DNA from: Antennarius striatus
Taxonomy: Eukaryota; Chordata; Actinopteri; Lophiiformes; Antennariidae
Length of the DNA stretch: 64,000 bases
Direction: 5' to 3'
Assembly (NCBI RefSeq): GCF_040054535.1
Contig: NC_090781.1
Location: 15,056,982 to 15,120,981, forward strand
Position numbers and translations under genes: made by a program. Shown here piece by piece: positions 23,416 through 38,400 of the stretch (its first letter is position 1; every line of letters begins with the position of its first letter). Under the pieces are notes generated by a model. That model searched no databases, had not been told where the DNA came from, and was given only the letters and a program-made list of their open reading frames with translations.

Positions 23416-26400
23416 CTGCAAAAAAGGAGATAAAACGAAAATACTTAAAAAGTGTTGCAAAGAACTGACAGAAGCGAATTGCATCAAAAACCTGTTTCCT
23501 ATACATGAGTCTTGAGCCATAGCCACTGAGTCTGACAATAAGGAAGGACACACACTCCTGCAGGATGGCAGCCACATATTTCAACTGCCTAATTTGATTG
23601 CAATAATGTAGAGAGATTAGCATAAACCTGCAGTGGCCATTACTCCGCATTTATCATGGCTGGAGGCCCCTGAGAGGGGAATGAATCTGTTGACAGGGAC
23701 TAGACACCTGGGATGCTTTACAGATTAATGACCTTTGCATAATGGGCAATTTAAAGACAGCAGTGGCTCATACAAAAATGCAGCAAAGTCACAGTGAAAA
23801 CATTACACCTCTAGATCCATCTTGATCTGCATAAAAAAGCCACTGTGATAACCGGTATGCAATCCACACATAGGAACACCAGACATGAATAGAGACAGCC
23901 AAACCTTCAATCAAAAATGGCAGTACCTGTTTAAACTCAGAGTTTCCCATCATGCACTGTAAAGCATAGAGGATTGGATCTCCCTTCATTGGCAGCAGGG
24001 CCTCCCATGTGACTTCGCAGCAGTTGTCATCCAGACGTTCCACTTTCGGGGCTGGAGGGTGGACGAAGAGGGAGACGATGTACACTCTGATAAGCATGCC
24101 TCTACCACTGGATTATGAATTCTAATTTATTCATAAATAAATACAATATAACATACAAAAACTCAATGAAAAGGAAAAAGATTGCATTAGCGATGACACT
24201 TACATCTAACTCAGAACCCCTTATAACAAGATCACTATATTTTTGCATTTTTGTACAATGGCTCATTTGTGTAATGCAGAGTAAGTTCTAAGAAGCTTTA
24301 CAAGTTCCCCCTTAAGCTCCATGATAATGAGTATAGCTCTTTTTTTACAGGTGTTATTTAAAACAAAAATCAAAAATGATAAGCTAGATGCAGTAAAGGG
24401 TTAATCATTAAAAAAAAAAAACAGTAACAAGGAGGTTTATGATCCCCTGGGGTATTATTTTATTATTTAGCTTAGGTTAAAGTGGCTAGCCTGAATTTAA
24501 ATCAGTTGGTGGTGCATACTTCACCGTGTGGGGCAGCAGGCAGTGTTAATCATTGCTGACAAATTGGCACATAACAGTCTTATTCAAAAGAGACCCAGCA
24601 CTGAGAATAAAATCCACTTCCTCATTACGGACCTCAACTTGTGAGATCAAAAGAGGCTTCGTAGAGGCTGGCTAATAGCAAAGCAAAGAGCCCAACAACC
24701 TGACTCATGTTGACAAGTGAATCCAAGACTTCTGGGTCTTAATCAAACGCAGACTCAGGCAAAGTGAGGGTTAAAGCTGAGCATGTCAGCCGTGAGTTAT
24801 CATAAAGATAATAAGAGCTGATCTGCACCGGGTAGATAGAGACAGAGCGAGCGAGTGAGTGAAAGAGACAGAAAGAAAGAGGTGCTGCTGTACCTTTCAC
24901 AGGGGCTGGAGGAGAGCGTGGGGTAGTGAATGTGTAAACATTGGAGAAGGGCCCTTCGCCCGCCTCATTAAAGGCCTGGATGCGGAACGTATAAGAGGTA
25001 GACTCATTAAGCCTCTGGACTTTGTGTGTGTGGCATGGTCCTTTATACAAGGACAGAAATCTGCAATGACAGGAAAAAGAATAAATTTAATGAGTAGAAG
25101 AGAAAAGATGATGAAATGCAAACAAGATGAGAGACTCCTCTGTCAGGAAAAAGACTTAAAGTAGATCATTAGTTTCTGTCTTCTTACAAAAACACTGGTA
25201 CATTACTTTCTATGTACTTCACGATCCCTGATGTAGATATTTGAAGCTTCTGTTCCCACACCTCTCTCCTGTCAAAGATTTGACTCGTGTCACGCTCTTC
25301 ACTTCGGCTCACTGACCTGCCACTCTTGTCCCCCATCTGCAGCTGATACTGGAGGGCATCTGAGGTTGAGGCTTTGGTCGGGCCATCGCCCCACTTGAGC
25401 CTGAGGGTCTGGTGGCTGAAGGCGGTGCACTCCAAACGGGGTGGCTGTGGAGGCAAGGGCTTTGTCTTCAGCTTAAAAGAATGACTAAAAGGTCCTGCTC
25501 CCAGGCTGTTCAGGGCTTGGATTCGAATCCTGATACAAAAAAAGAACATATTTCTAAATCAGAGAATTGAAACGACGAAAGTGACTTAAGCAGAAACACT
25601 GCAGTGACTGTCAAAGCGGCATTAACCGTATCTGATTTCATTAGTCAATGGTGATGTTCAGCCTTTTGTAGGGATCTGTAAAAATGACAACAGATCTTGA
25701 CAAGGCATCTTTTTGTGAACACATTTACCCGGAGTCGGCAATTTAATTCATCCATAGTCAATGTGAACACAGAATATCGCAAAATATATGTTACTACAAC
25801 ATCCATCCATAATCCATCCATCCATTCTTTGCAAAAAGATAGCAAGTTATACAAAGATATGCAGTGGTCCCTCCATAATCACAGGAATCCTGTTCTAAAA
25901 GTAACCCACTAAAGGGAAAATTCACAAAGTAGTCAGCTTTATATTTTACAAATATTATAGATGTTTTAAGGCTGTAAAACCCCTCACTACACAGTTTATA
26001 CACTTTTTTCAGACGGGCATCAACATTTCCACACTTTTCTCTCATGCTTAAACACACAGGACGCAGAACACAATGCATCGTCAAAAAAAATATGCAAAAT
26101 TTCACAAAAAACCCCAAAAACTGAGTCTGCGAAAGGTGAACAATGTTTAACCAAGGGATCATTTTAGTACCAAAATAAGAAAGGCACTAAATAGAACGCA
26201 TGTTTCATGCAAGGCCCAAAAAGACCGCTTAATAATATCACATCCAAATACTACATATTTTCCCAACTATAAAATTAAACTAATAAAAATGGTTAAAAAA
26301 AATAAGCACAATCTCGCAATCTTAAAGGAAGTCAACAACAATAATTTGCTCCTTTCATCCAAACCCTCACAAAAATGTGATGATTCTTTCTTTTGGGTAC

Positions 26401-29400
26401 ATGCCTCCCTTTTTCTGCCGCGTTAATTGGACTCCATAAAGCAATAAATGAGATATAAAGGGCCAACAAAGCTGTATCTTCAAATGTTAAATAGAACAAT
26501 AAATGCTCCTGATTGTTTATCTGTAAAGATCCAGCAACAAGACAAATCAACAGACATGCATGAGAAAATCAATTTTGACACAGTTAACTAAGCAGTGATA
26601 GGTATTCAGTAAGTTTTATAGGTATAAGAGGGTTGTTCACTCGCATCTCCAGTAAGTGATACTGAGAGGTAATTATCACTGCCAAGACTACAGGCAGCAT
26701 GCTATTCCACAGTAACAACCATCATTTACTACATTCTCAAACCAGATTAAAATCTAAATAAAATTATCTACAGTACTACCACTTTACCAACTTCTTTGGT
26801 CAATGATGCAGATAGATTCATAGATTAATGTTCATTTCAAGTGTTGCTCTATGATTGATGAAAACACATTTGACGTCGTTATGTTTGGGATGTGAGATGT
26901 CAAGAATTCAAACGCAGATCATTTATCTAAATATCACTGTCTGAAATGTTTTGTCAAATCTGATGTATAATTTGACACACAGCTAATAAATAAAACACAT
27001 TTTTTAATCTAGTATCACACTTTTAAGTACAGACAGTGCCCAACTTACAAGGACAATAGGCTCCGTCTGTTCGTAGGCTAAATTGTTCGTAAGTTGTTAT
27101 ATACATAGTTCACCTTCCTTCCTGCTGCAAACCCCCGCTGAGCAGCACTGCTCCATACGCACATGTCCAATCTCCTTCATCTCTAAAAACTACTGTAACT
27201 TAGGAAACAGCCTCTCAGAAACTATTGTGTTCCTAAGTTGGGACTGCCTATGTATTACATTTCAAACAATATAACAATGAAATTATTATTTCATTTTTAC
27301 ATTTTATTACTCTTGGAAGCTCCTTTTGATATCTGGAAGGTAAAGGAGCAATACAACATTTTGATGTCGGGTTGAGGAAGCACCCACCTATAGCTGGTGT
27401 CAGGCTGCAGGTGCTGGATGATGTGTTTGGTGACAGGACCAACAGCAATGGGCTGGCGCTCTCCAAGGTCAATTAAGTAGGAAGTGATCTCAGAACCATG
27501 ATCACACGGGGGGTCCCAGCAAATACCCAGACAGGTAGAGGGAGAATAAAACTGTGGAGACTGAGGATGACCATCTTCGTCGTCGTCTTCTTCTTCTTCA
27601 TCTTCATCGGTTTTACTCTTGTACCTTTGCATCTCTGATTCCTTTAGTGCATATATGTTGCTGACGCCTGCAGGCACAGAGCAGGGTGTCTGGCACAACA
27701 CTGCCTCGCTGAAGGGCCCCACGCCAGCGACATTCACAGCCTGTACAACGGCAGATCACATGAGTCAGATGTTGAAGTCAAAGGCAGCTCTCACTTGTGA
27801 TGTGTAAGAACCCATGTAACACTTAAGTTCATCCACAACGCAGATTTCCAGTGAAACATGATCCTAAGAGCTTTAATGAATTGTAATGTATGGTTTGGGG
27901 ATTCCCCCCCCCTCCAGTTATAAAATGACATACAAAACTTGGATCATATGGGTTAGTTTCTGCTACACAATGCCAGCTCCTATGAATTAAAGTTGGAAAT
28001 GTAAGAGTAACTCAGAGAGGACCAAAGAGGAGTGTGGGTTTTACAAATGTTGTGATTAGAGAACAGTACATTGCATGAAATGGAAGTAAGAAGGATGAAA
28101 GAACTAAAATTTAGTGATAGAGATACCAACAATAAACTTCGAAGTTTTGATCTCCAGTAATTATCACAAATGATCAACTAATCAGTTACAAATACTTTGT
28201 CATTCATGAAACCAGTCAAAAGCCAAAAACGTGTTATATGGATTATAATGAGGAAAAGGTTCCCCCAAACATTTTGTTTTGCTATATACATTTGTTCACC
28301 GATGGAAGTGTTGGTAATCATAGAGACCCTAGCTTTTAAATGATATCCAGCCATGGTTCTCCGTGCTCACCTGTACTCGACAGAAGTAGCTGGTTGCAGG
28401 CAGTAGCCCCTTCATTTCGTGGCTGAGCCCTGAACCACTGTAACACACCTGCATGCAGCCCTCAGCAGCTCCCCACTCCAGACGAAACTCTGTCACCTGA
28501 GCTCCATTACAAGGAGGGGCCTAGAAGACAAACAATGAGAAAGCTCATCAACACTTACATTGATATTACAGTTTCAAGTAATGAAATATGTGGAAGTTTT
28601 ATGTTCCGTTAACAGAATGATGCATTTAAGGCAAAGGAGAGGCAGAGGACAAAGTACACTCTGGCTTACCTCCCAGCTCACAACCACACAGCTGGGGGAT
28701 TTGCATGTGGTGGAGGGAGCCTTGCACTGATCAGGGGCCCCGGGGCCAGTTGTAACCTCATAGCGCTCTGAAGGGTGTCCAAACTATTCGTAAAGCACAA
28801 AGGATTTAATTTAAGTAAGAAAACCACCCCCCCGAAACTTTTGTTTAAATATTGTTTGATGAAAAATTATTGAAAGCAGCTGCAAGGCAGCAAGACAAGC
28901 AAACATAAACAATCTCTCCTTTTAATGATAAATCGGTGTTGACATTCTACTCACCCCAGCCTTGTTCGCTGCCTTGAGCCGGAAGCTGTAGGTTTTGCCA
29001 GGCATTAAACCTCCCACGGAGCAGTCCAGCTCTGGACCCTGGTAAACCTCTCTGCTCTCCTCAGACTGGTGCCCACTCATTTCTACACTGTAGCAGGACA
29101 CTGGGCTTCCTCCATCTACCTGAGGGGGCCCTATGGAGTTCATGAAACCAGTATTTATAAGTGGGTATATTTTAAAATTTGCTTTCCTAGAACAAATACA
29201 ATAATATACAAATAAAATGCACAAAAAAAATCAAAACACCAACTGCATAATCAAAGCCCACTCCTGTGAAGTAGTTTACTAGACAAAAAAAACAAACAAA
29301 AAAAACTGCATCACCAGAAGCGAGAAAACATCCCACACAGATCTCAGAGAGAGGAATGACTCACCCCAGCGCAGTTGCACTTCCTTGGCTTTGGGCTTGC

Positions 29401-32400
29401 CTACTAGCCGAGGGGGCTGGCATAACCCTGGAGGCACTGCGGGAGTCTGTACCTGCAGGGTTTCCGACAGCTTGCAAAGGAGAACAACACAACAATTAAG
29501 TGACCCAGTATAAATAAACTGGCATCTTTATTTATTCATTCTTAAATATTTTGTTCTATGCATTAACTACCAGACAGATTTTAGGAAACATGGCATCAAG
29601 GGTTGCAGCAAGGAAGACCCTACCCAATTTTCAAGTTATCCATATAAAGGGGAAAATCATCTATTTTCCCCACATTATCTAACTGAGCAATTAGGATTTT
29701 TATTTGTGATCTGGATTAGATTTTTACAAAGAACTGAGTGACCATCTCATTTTATTAGTAATTATGGCACTACGTTATACATATTACAGAAAAAAGAAAC
29801 ACGTGCCGTTGCAAAATTCCTATCAGTTTCTAATAGAATTGTAACTGATTCCAGCCCCTGTGGTGATAGTGAATGACTCACCGGGCTCTGTCCACCCTCG
29901 CTCATGCAGTAAACACGCGCCTGGTAGGAGCAGCCAGGCTTCAAGCCTTCACACACATGCTCTTTGGCAAGCCCTGAGTAAACCTGCACCCATGACAGGC
30001 CTAGGAGCAAACAAATTAAAAATACATGTTATTAATTTCAACAAATTTATATCAAAATAAAACTTCAATAAATAAACATTTTATTCGTGTCATTTTAAAT
30101 TACCAGTCAAATCCTCAGACAGCTCCACAATGTAATCTGTGACTTCTGCTCCACCATTATCTTTTGGGGGTTCTAAATCATAAAAACAAACATCAAATAT
30201 ATCATTAACAAACTACACTACTAGGTAGCCAGAAAATTGCAAGAAGCTTTGTTTCATTGTGTCTGGAAATTTACTTAAAAAACATTTTCAGAAAGATTCA
30301 GAGTTGGGGAGTGATTTGGTGAAGGTAGACTTGCTGCCTCCGAAAACACCAGAACCTCATTCACTAGTATATGTAAAAGTACAGGACAATTGAACCTTCT
30401 TTAGAAAGTGATTGCAGAGACGAGAGGTAATTTTAGAAAGCAGAGGGATATATGTTGAGATTTTCAGAACTCAGATCCTTTTTCATGTTGAAAGCTAAAA
30501 GCAAAATACACGTCGTGGGTGACATGATTTCCAAGTGAGATTTAGGAAGGATTGATGCTAGTGTCTGAGGAGGAAACAGTCATTCATCCACTGCAGACGA
30601 GTGGAAATGTCATCTATTTAATCTATGGTCAGGCAATGCTCATAGAGAAGAGTAAAATTGTAAACTGGTCATTCAAGAAAGTTTACACCGTGTAAGACTA
30701 AAGGGACTTTAAGGGAAACTCACCCCAGACCATCTTGAAGCTTGTGGGCAGAACTCTCCCTCTGATGACAGGCCTGCTGGGACTGCTGGGTTTGTCTGGG
30801 TGTGTGATGAACTCCACCACCTGGCTAGGGTTACTCTTGCCCTCTGAGTTGTATGCAGCCACCTGGTCAAGTACATGAATACAGCCAGTCATATTACTCC
30901 TGACAGAATATTGGCTGCTTTTTGCAAAGATAGTAAATGAGGACAAGTTCATAAAGGTCACAGAGTTTCTTGATAGTGGACCATGATTAAACTCAGACAC
31001 GTGAATGAAGGAATCCAACACTGCACCACTTCCTACATGCACCTAAAACAGCCGCAGAAAAATAGATTATAAAGACAATTCAGCTGCAGGCCTCTAGAGA
31101 TACATATCAACCTAAATGATTTGACACACTAAGCATTGCAATCAAGCAGTCAATAGCTTTAATGGCATTTGCATTTCAGTGTTGCACATCTGCAATTATA
31201 TGGAAATCTCAGCAAGCATGCCAAGTGTGGTTAATCCATACTTGGCATGCTTGCAGAGAATCAAGATAAACGTACACGGCACCCAAGCTGCATTCACCCT
31301 GTACATCTGGATAATTGGAAATGAGAGAAGAAGTCTTGAAAGTGACTGATGTGGAGAATTTCTTGGTTGATGTTCTTTTCTAGAAATGAGTACAAACTTC
31401 AGTCTGTGCATGGGCATGAGTTCAGATTCTTAAGCAAGGCACAATGCAAAATAGGAATTTTTCTCAACTCTTAGTGCTGGAAAATAACTATAATTAATGA
31501 CAATCAGTCAAAGTGCAGATTATGTCCATTCATGTCATATCTATATGTAGTGGACGAATATCACTGCACTGATTCCTGAGGAAAACTACTTAAGAGTAAC
31601 ATGCTCTTTAAATTTAGCAACAAATTTTGCAGAGGAATACAAAGGACTGAGAGCACTGTCGCATTATTGTGCTACAATAATTGATCTGAAAAACCAAACA
31701 GCACATGGTTAACCACAAGAGGAAAAGGAAGCTGGTAGTCATCCAGCCATTAACAATGAAGACTGAAGGCTCATGATTAAAGTACCTAGGAGTCCAAATA
31801 AAAAGAAATATTGCAATCTGGACTCACAAAACTGAAGCAAAGAATTCTTCCGCACAAAAGTATATTTGGCTTGACTCGTGTGGAGTGTGCTCCGCTTCTG
31901 CTCTGTCTTTTAGTAAATACACTGGGTGCTCACATGCTGAACCATTATGGTGATCCTAATAGAACATATTGACATTACAATGAGTGTAGGTGTTTTGTAC
32001 CATTTTCTACTTGACTGTCTAAGGCTTTCCCCTGTTTGATAATAATGTGGATATCAATGTAGTATTCATAAACACAGTCATCATCACAAGTGAGTCAGTA
32101 GCTTTAAAACATACAGCCTGAACTCTGTACCCTCTAAACCAAAATGGGTATTTCCAAGAGTGAGATTGCCCCTGAAATTAGCAAATAAAAGCAGAAATGT
32201 CTAAGTCCAAGTTAAAATGTCTTGTAGTCCAAGTAAAACTCATAGTCATACAAAATATTACTCAATGTTTGCTTGTATCTTCACATAGTTAATGCAAGCT
32301 TTCAATTGTTGGGGGGTGTAAAACCACACTTGTCATAGGGGGGTACAGCCCCCCGCACGGGGGATCGGGGGGCCCCACGGGAAATTTTTTAGAAAATGGG

Positions 32401-35400
32401 GTTGTTTTCTGGTTGCATTCTGGTGCATTCTGAGGGCAAAATCTTCTGTTCAGTTTACCTACAAAAATACACTAAAGTCAACAGTTCAAGCTGAACTATC
32501 TTTATTTCTGTCCTACTTTATGCAGGAATAAATGTGAGATTCAACAATTGAAAACTTGCATTCACTATGTGAAGATAGTCATACAAAATATTACTCAATG
32601 TTTACTTGTAAGTTTTACTTGGACTAGAATACATCTCAACTTTGACTTAGACAACACCATTGGTATGCCATTGTTTAATTAAAAAAAAAAAAATTGATAA
32701 TATTATTTTTCATTTCAATTTAAAAGGCATATAAAATAGCAAGCGAGGTGAATACATATTTACATGCATCGCTGGTTATTCCTGCCGGTCATAGAGATCA
32801 AAAGTCTAAGACTACAAAAAAGTATTGATAATATCTTTCATTTACCTTCTGATCGGTCTGTCACCACTCCTACCCCCTCTCAGCATTCACCATTTGTTGT
32901 TCAATTAGAATTTTAACACAAAATGTACTATAAAACACTCCATTCTCATTTTCTTTCAATCGATCGTCCTCGCCTTGTCGTACACCAATTTGTGGGTTTA
33001 GCTTAGAAAAAAAGAAACTTTTTGTTTTTCATTGGACAAGAGGAGGTCATGACCCGAGTGCATATTTAATGATCGGGAGCGTTCGGGTCACTTTGGCTAT
33101 TTCCGTCGGTATGCTTCGGCTAAATCCTGTCGGCATGCGGAAATAGCGGCGCCGGCGTAAATAGCGGCGCGAGCGAGCGAGAAAGTATTAAGTTTTAGCC
33201 TTTTTTCCGTAAAAATAAGAACGCCACTGTGGCTACAGAGTCTAAAAACTTTGTAGCCACTCCGGGATTTACTTTGCCTATGGCATCCTGAGCTTGCTAG
33301 CGCAAGCTCAGGATGCCAAAGCTTAAAAAGCCAAAGCTTCAAAAACTATTAACTACACTAGTTTGACATTTTATGCTTTTTCTCCTTTTATTCTCATCAA
33401 GCTCAACTAGCACTACATACAGGCTGTCTGCATCTCACTTCAGATTTCTGTATGATATTCATCAGACTGTTTAACTTCCGGCTAGTGTGAGGTGAAGAAG
33501 GTACAAACATAATCACAAGATACTGCCACTGTCTATGTACTTCTTCTTGATAATTGGGAAACAACTATAGAAGACAAGAATCCAGGAGTCAGAGAACTCA
33601 GCCCGAAAGACCTGACACCACATCAGCAGCTAGATCTAAACCCCAGACAGAGATTCTATCTGGTTCATCTGCTGTTCTATCTCTCTCTTTCTCTTGCCTT
33701 GTCCCTATTTCCATTATATTTCTTCTCCACCCAACCGGTCAAGGCGGTTGGCCACTCTTCAGAGTCTGGCTCCGCTTCCAGAGTCAGGCTCTGCTCTTTG
33801 GGGCCTGCCTGGACTTTCTTCCTCAACGAGGGAGTTTTTACTCGCTGCTGTCTCATACTTGTTCTGGAGGCTTCTGTTGGGTTTCCCTAGCAATGTGGCG
33901 CAGTGGGTAGCTCTGTTGCCGCACAGCAAGGCGGTGCCATATTTGAGTTCCACTCTGTGTGGAGTTTCCATGTTCTCCCCGTGTCTGCGTGGGTTCTCCA
34001 GTTTCCTCCCACCTCCAAAAACATGCGCTTCAGGTTAACTGGCCGTTCCAAATTGCCCGTAGGAGTAAGTGTGTGTGCGTGTTTGTCTGTCTCTCTGTGG
34101 CTCCGCAGTGCACTGACATCGCATACGGAGTTTCCCACGCCTCACGCCCTCAGTCAACTGGGACAGGCTCCAGCTCCCCGCAACAGCGAATGAAGCGGTA
34201 GACGTTGACGCAATGCATCAGAATGAGCGATGGCTGAGACACAATAAGGCACAGCGACAAGGACAGAGATGCTTGCCTATCCCTAAACTTGGTCACATGA
34301 CTGCCAGTCAAAACACTATTGAGGATAAAATGTAATGCTTGTTTTGATTCTCACAAGGACTCCACATATGATGAGCATCAACATCCTCCTGTTTATGCAT
34401 TCAGTCGCCCACCGCCTTTACTGGCACAATCCTGCAAACGAATGAGTCATAGGGCCACTGTGGGCATCAGCACCCTCCCAGCCTGAATACTGACCCCTCC
34501 ACTGAAACACACTCCACTGCAGTCTAAGGCAGTGGATGACCAGCTGAAAAGATTTCACACATCACAAGGATGCCTTACCCTAAACTTGTACTTTGTATTC
34601 CTGTGGAGATTCCTGACGTTGCAAGACAGTTCTTCGCCGTCGTAGCTTGGCTGAAAGCCATAACCCTAGGACAAAGACAAATGACAGAAAGAAAAGAGCT
34701 CGGTGAGCAACGACTTACCAAATTACGATCCAAAACACAAGAAACAAAATGGTCTGCAGGAGATGAACAGCTTCAGGGACCAGGGGGAATTTTTTATGTT
34801 CTACCTGATGGCCACTATGTCTACAGGTAGCTGCTTTAGTGCAGAGAGAGGTTGGAAAATGTAACAAAAAGAAATTTATGAAATGTCAAAAAGAAAAAGA
34901 TATGAATTTGTTTTGGTTGGCTTTAATTGGACAAGAAAACCCGAATGAACTCAACAGTTAGGGCATACATCAATCAAGAAAATGGAATTCTATTAATAGC
35001 TGATGATGGTTATGAAAACTGACAGGTTTTTATGATACTTGATACTTGCTGTCTGAAGATGAACTGCAGACAACAACATGTAATGTGCGACACTGCCAAA
35101 AAAGAAAAAAAAAACCCTCTCCTTTTGTTGCTTAGGGTTTTGATCTCAAAGGACTTCTCTATTTAAAAACACAGTGCCAGTGAGAGACATACCGAGCCTT
35201 CCTCCTCCATCTCCAAAATATAGTAGATGTCATCTTCCTTTGGAGAGCTAGTGGGCCTCTGCCACTTCAGACACAGCCAGGTCACCCCTGCCATCTCCAG
35301 CTCTGGAGGGAAGGGTGGCAATGGCACACTGCATGAGGTGAACAGGTCCACCACTTCACTGAACTCGCTGGGGAGGGCAGAGAGAGACAGAGGATGGGAG

Positions 35401-38400
35401 AGAATGGAAGAAAGAGACAGGAGACAAGAGTGAGGAACACACATGCACACAGATGGTGACAGTGAATGGAAGAAATAGTGACATAAAAAAGGACAACAGG
35501 GAGGATGCATCCAGGAAATAATCTAATCTGTGAAACCACCTACCTTACACCCATGTCATTTTTGGCAGCAAGGCGGAATGAGTATCTTGAAGCTGGCGAA
35601 AGCTTGGTCACTCTGTACTGCTTCTGGGGCCCGTAGTAGCACTGCTCGTAAACCCCAGTGCCCTTTCCCTTTATTGAGTAAAAGGTCTTCAGTTACAATA
35701 AATCATTAAAAATCTCAGTTACAGATGCAGCATGGGTGCACAAAGCATTCACAGCTCTTGTCATATCAGCCCAACAGCTTTTGTAGATACATACAGTGCA
35801 CATTTCTTAATCCTTGTTGACATGTAGTTAAGTATAGTAATATATTTAAAGCATCAACTTCAATGACTTTTCTTTTGTAATTTTCATTTTTATACCGTTT
35901 GGAAGGTGGTGAAACCCATTTTAAACATGTTTAGACCTGGGAATTTAAAACTGTTGCTGTTGTAAAATGTCCAAAAAAGATCTTTCAAAAATGTCACAAA
36001 CAGGATGCGGACAAGATGAGGTTAACCACTTTGTTAAATAAAATACGGTATAAACAATATTACCACATGATTGCATTCCATGTTTCTTCCAGTTTTACAA
36101 TGTCACAACTTCTTATTGGAATTAGTAATTGTAATAAAAATAAATACCTCATCCCATTGAAGAATGTAGTTTTGGATTTTTGAGCCATTGTCACATGGAG
36201 CCTGAGAATAAACCAGACATACTTTGAGTTTAACATGCTAATATAATATGCACATATACAATAACATTGCATAGGTTAAGACAGGGCTTTGGATGACCTT
36301 TAGGTGTCATAATCACCATCATTGTTTCAATATTTACTGCAAAACATTTTCCATAACTGCTGCTAATTACATAGCAGCAACCTTCAGCTCTACTCATAAA
36401 TAATGTGACTCCAGTTGCACACAACATTCTTTGAAGTTTGCTGAGCATGGTGGCTCTTGTTGGCTATTCACACATATTGAAGAGGCAATCTGCATAAAGA
36501 CACTGAATGGTGCCGTAGGGAAGGTTGACAAAGAATGACTTGTTTCTAAAGTTCTTAAATTCTCTACGACAGTTGTGGGGTGTCCTACTGAGTGACTTAA
36601 CAATTTACCATAGAAGGCAAACGTATATAAAAAAAGACGCTATGGTTTAAAGTTTCTGACTTTCACATGCTTTCTCCAACCTAGTTGATTTTGTTGCTTG
36701 TCCTCCCCCTTTAAATCTGCAGGCTTAAATCCCAACCTCATGAAACGTCCTGTTGTATTTACCTTCCACTGGAGTACAAGTGTGTTCTTGGTCCCACTGG
36801 TCTTCTTGGGAGGATTTGGTGGATCTGGTTCACTGCTTAAGGTGGTAAAGCTCACAGCCTCTGATGGGCTTCCTTGTAAAAAGTTACACATGGCCTGGAC
36901 CCTAGGCAGAGGGGAAATAAGCGGGTAAAAAAATTGTTCCCCAATGTTACAACACTAGTTACAAACAAAAGCATGATGAGGGTTACCTTATGTGATAGTC
37001 TGTGGCTGGTCGAAGATCTTCTAAAGCAGCACTTAATTCTTCTCCACTGCATCAAAGGAAGGAAAAACGTTTAGTATTGTTTCAAATAACTGTCAAAGTA
37101 AACTCCAGAAGAGCTATTGCTCTTCAGCCATAGTAGCATCCTGCAGCCAGTGCTCACCGGTACAAGCTCTTGTACTTTCCATCTTTGCCACTGAATGAAA
37201 TGGAAACCTCATAGCTGAAGGGCTCCTGAGAGCTGCAGTCATCGTCCACACTTCCGTTCTCACTTTCAGGCTTGGTGATCGCTCTCCAGCTCACTGCCGC
37301 TCCTCTTGGCTGGATGTCTGACACCTAGCATATGAAAGTGTCATTAGTTACCAACCAAGAGTCTTCATAACACTATTAAAAAACAGACACAGAATGAGAG
37401 ACTTTGGTCCTCTAACAAAATCACATGAAAAATGTGAAAACAGTAATTTTAACAATTTGGAAAAAAGATCAAGTCGGGTAAATAGTGCTGCAAAGTGTTT
37501 CCAGGTCCAATGTATTTATAATAAGAAAAATAAATCTAGAAATGTTCATGTTGTTGAGCAGTCTTGTTAAGTAAATTTCCCTCTTGCTCATCTTAAAATT
37601 CATATTGTCCTCTGTATTTATAACCGTTCTGCTGCGAGTTTTGTATTTCTCAAATATTTTTTATAGAATTTCAAAGCTATGGCTTTTGTGTAGTTCTGTC
37701 TAATTAGTGGCCCAAGTCTAACATATAATCTTCAATTTTGTAACAAAATAAATATGAGCCATTAAGCACACAACCATGACTAAGTGAGAGAATGGTAATT
37801 AAGTAAAAAATCTGTACCACTATTAAAGCAATGTTCAAACCTTTCTGTAACGGCTAATATCTTTGCTAGAGGCACATTTGGGAATAGAAATACCCACAAG
37901 GTTGCAAGTCAGGATGCCTGATTTCCTAAGAGAAATGTCTCAATGATGCTAATGGAATGTTTAATAGTGCAAAACATTTGCACCATTGCAAATTGCATTA
38001 CCCTTCCCTGAACTGCCACTGTACCACAGTGGAGGGATTTGGGTGCCTAGTGATCCTTGTGAGAGAATTCTAATTTGGTAGGGATCTGAATAATAGGGCG
38101 GAGGAGGTTGCTGGATGAACAAGGCAGACCTAAAAGAACCATGAGGGCTTACTTAGGAATGTCACCAGGAAAGCTTCAAGCACATACCAGGAATGCCAGA
38201 GGATACGGAATCTGAAAAAGACACTTTCTATGATATCACTGCTAGTGCACCAGTATGAAGTGGTCATTTCAAGGCTGCGGGTGCTGAAATCCACCACAAT
38301 CCAACTTCTGGACCTCCGAAGTGAGAATCAAAGTGCTGTCAAACTGAGGCAAGAGTCCTACCGGGCTTGGTTAGCTTGTGGGAATCCCAAAGCAGCTACC

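Noticed and set aside
34570..34830. 86-codon plus-strand open frame
   Set aside because: It is the shadow of the minus-strand fndc3a exon at 34579-34665, which has perfect splice sites and family similarity.
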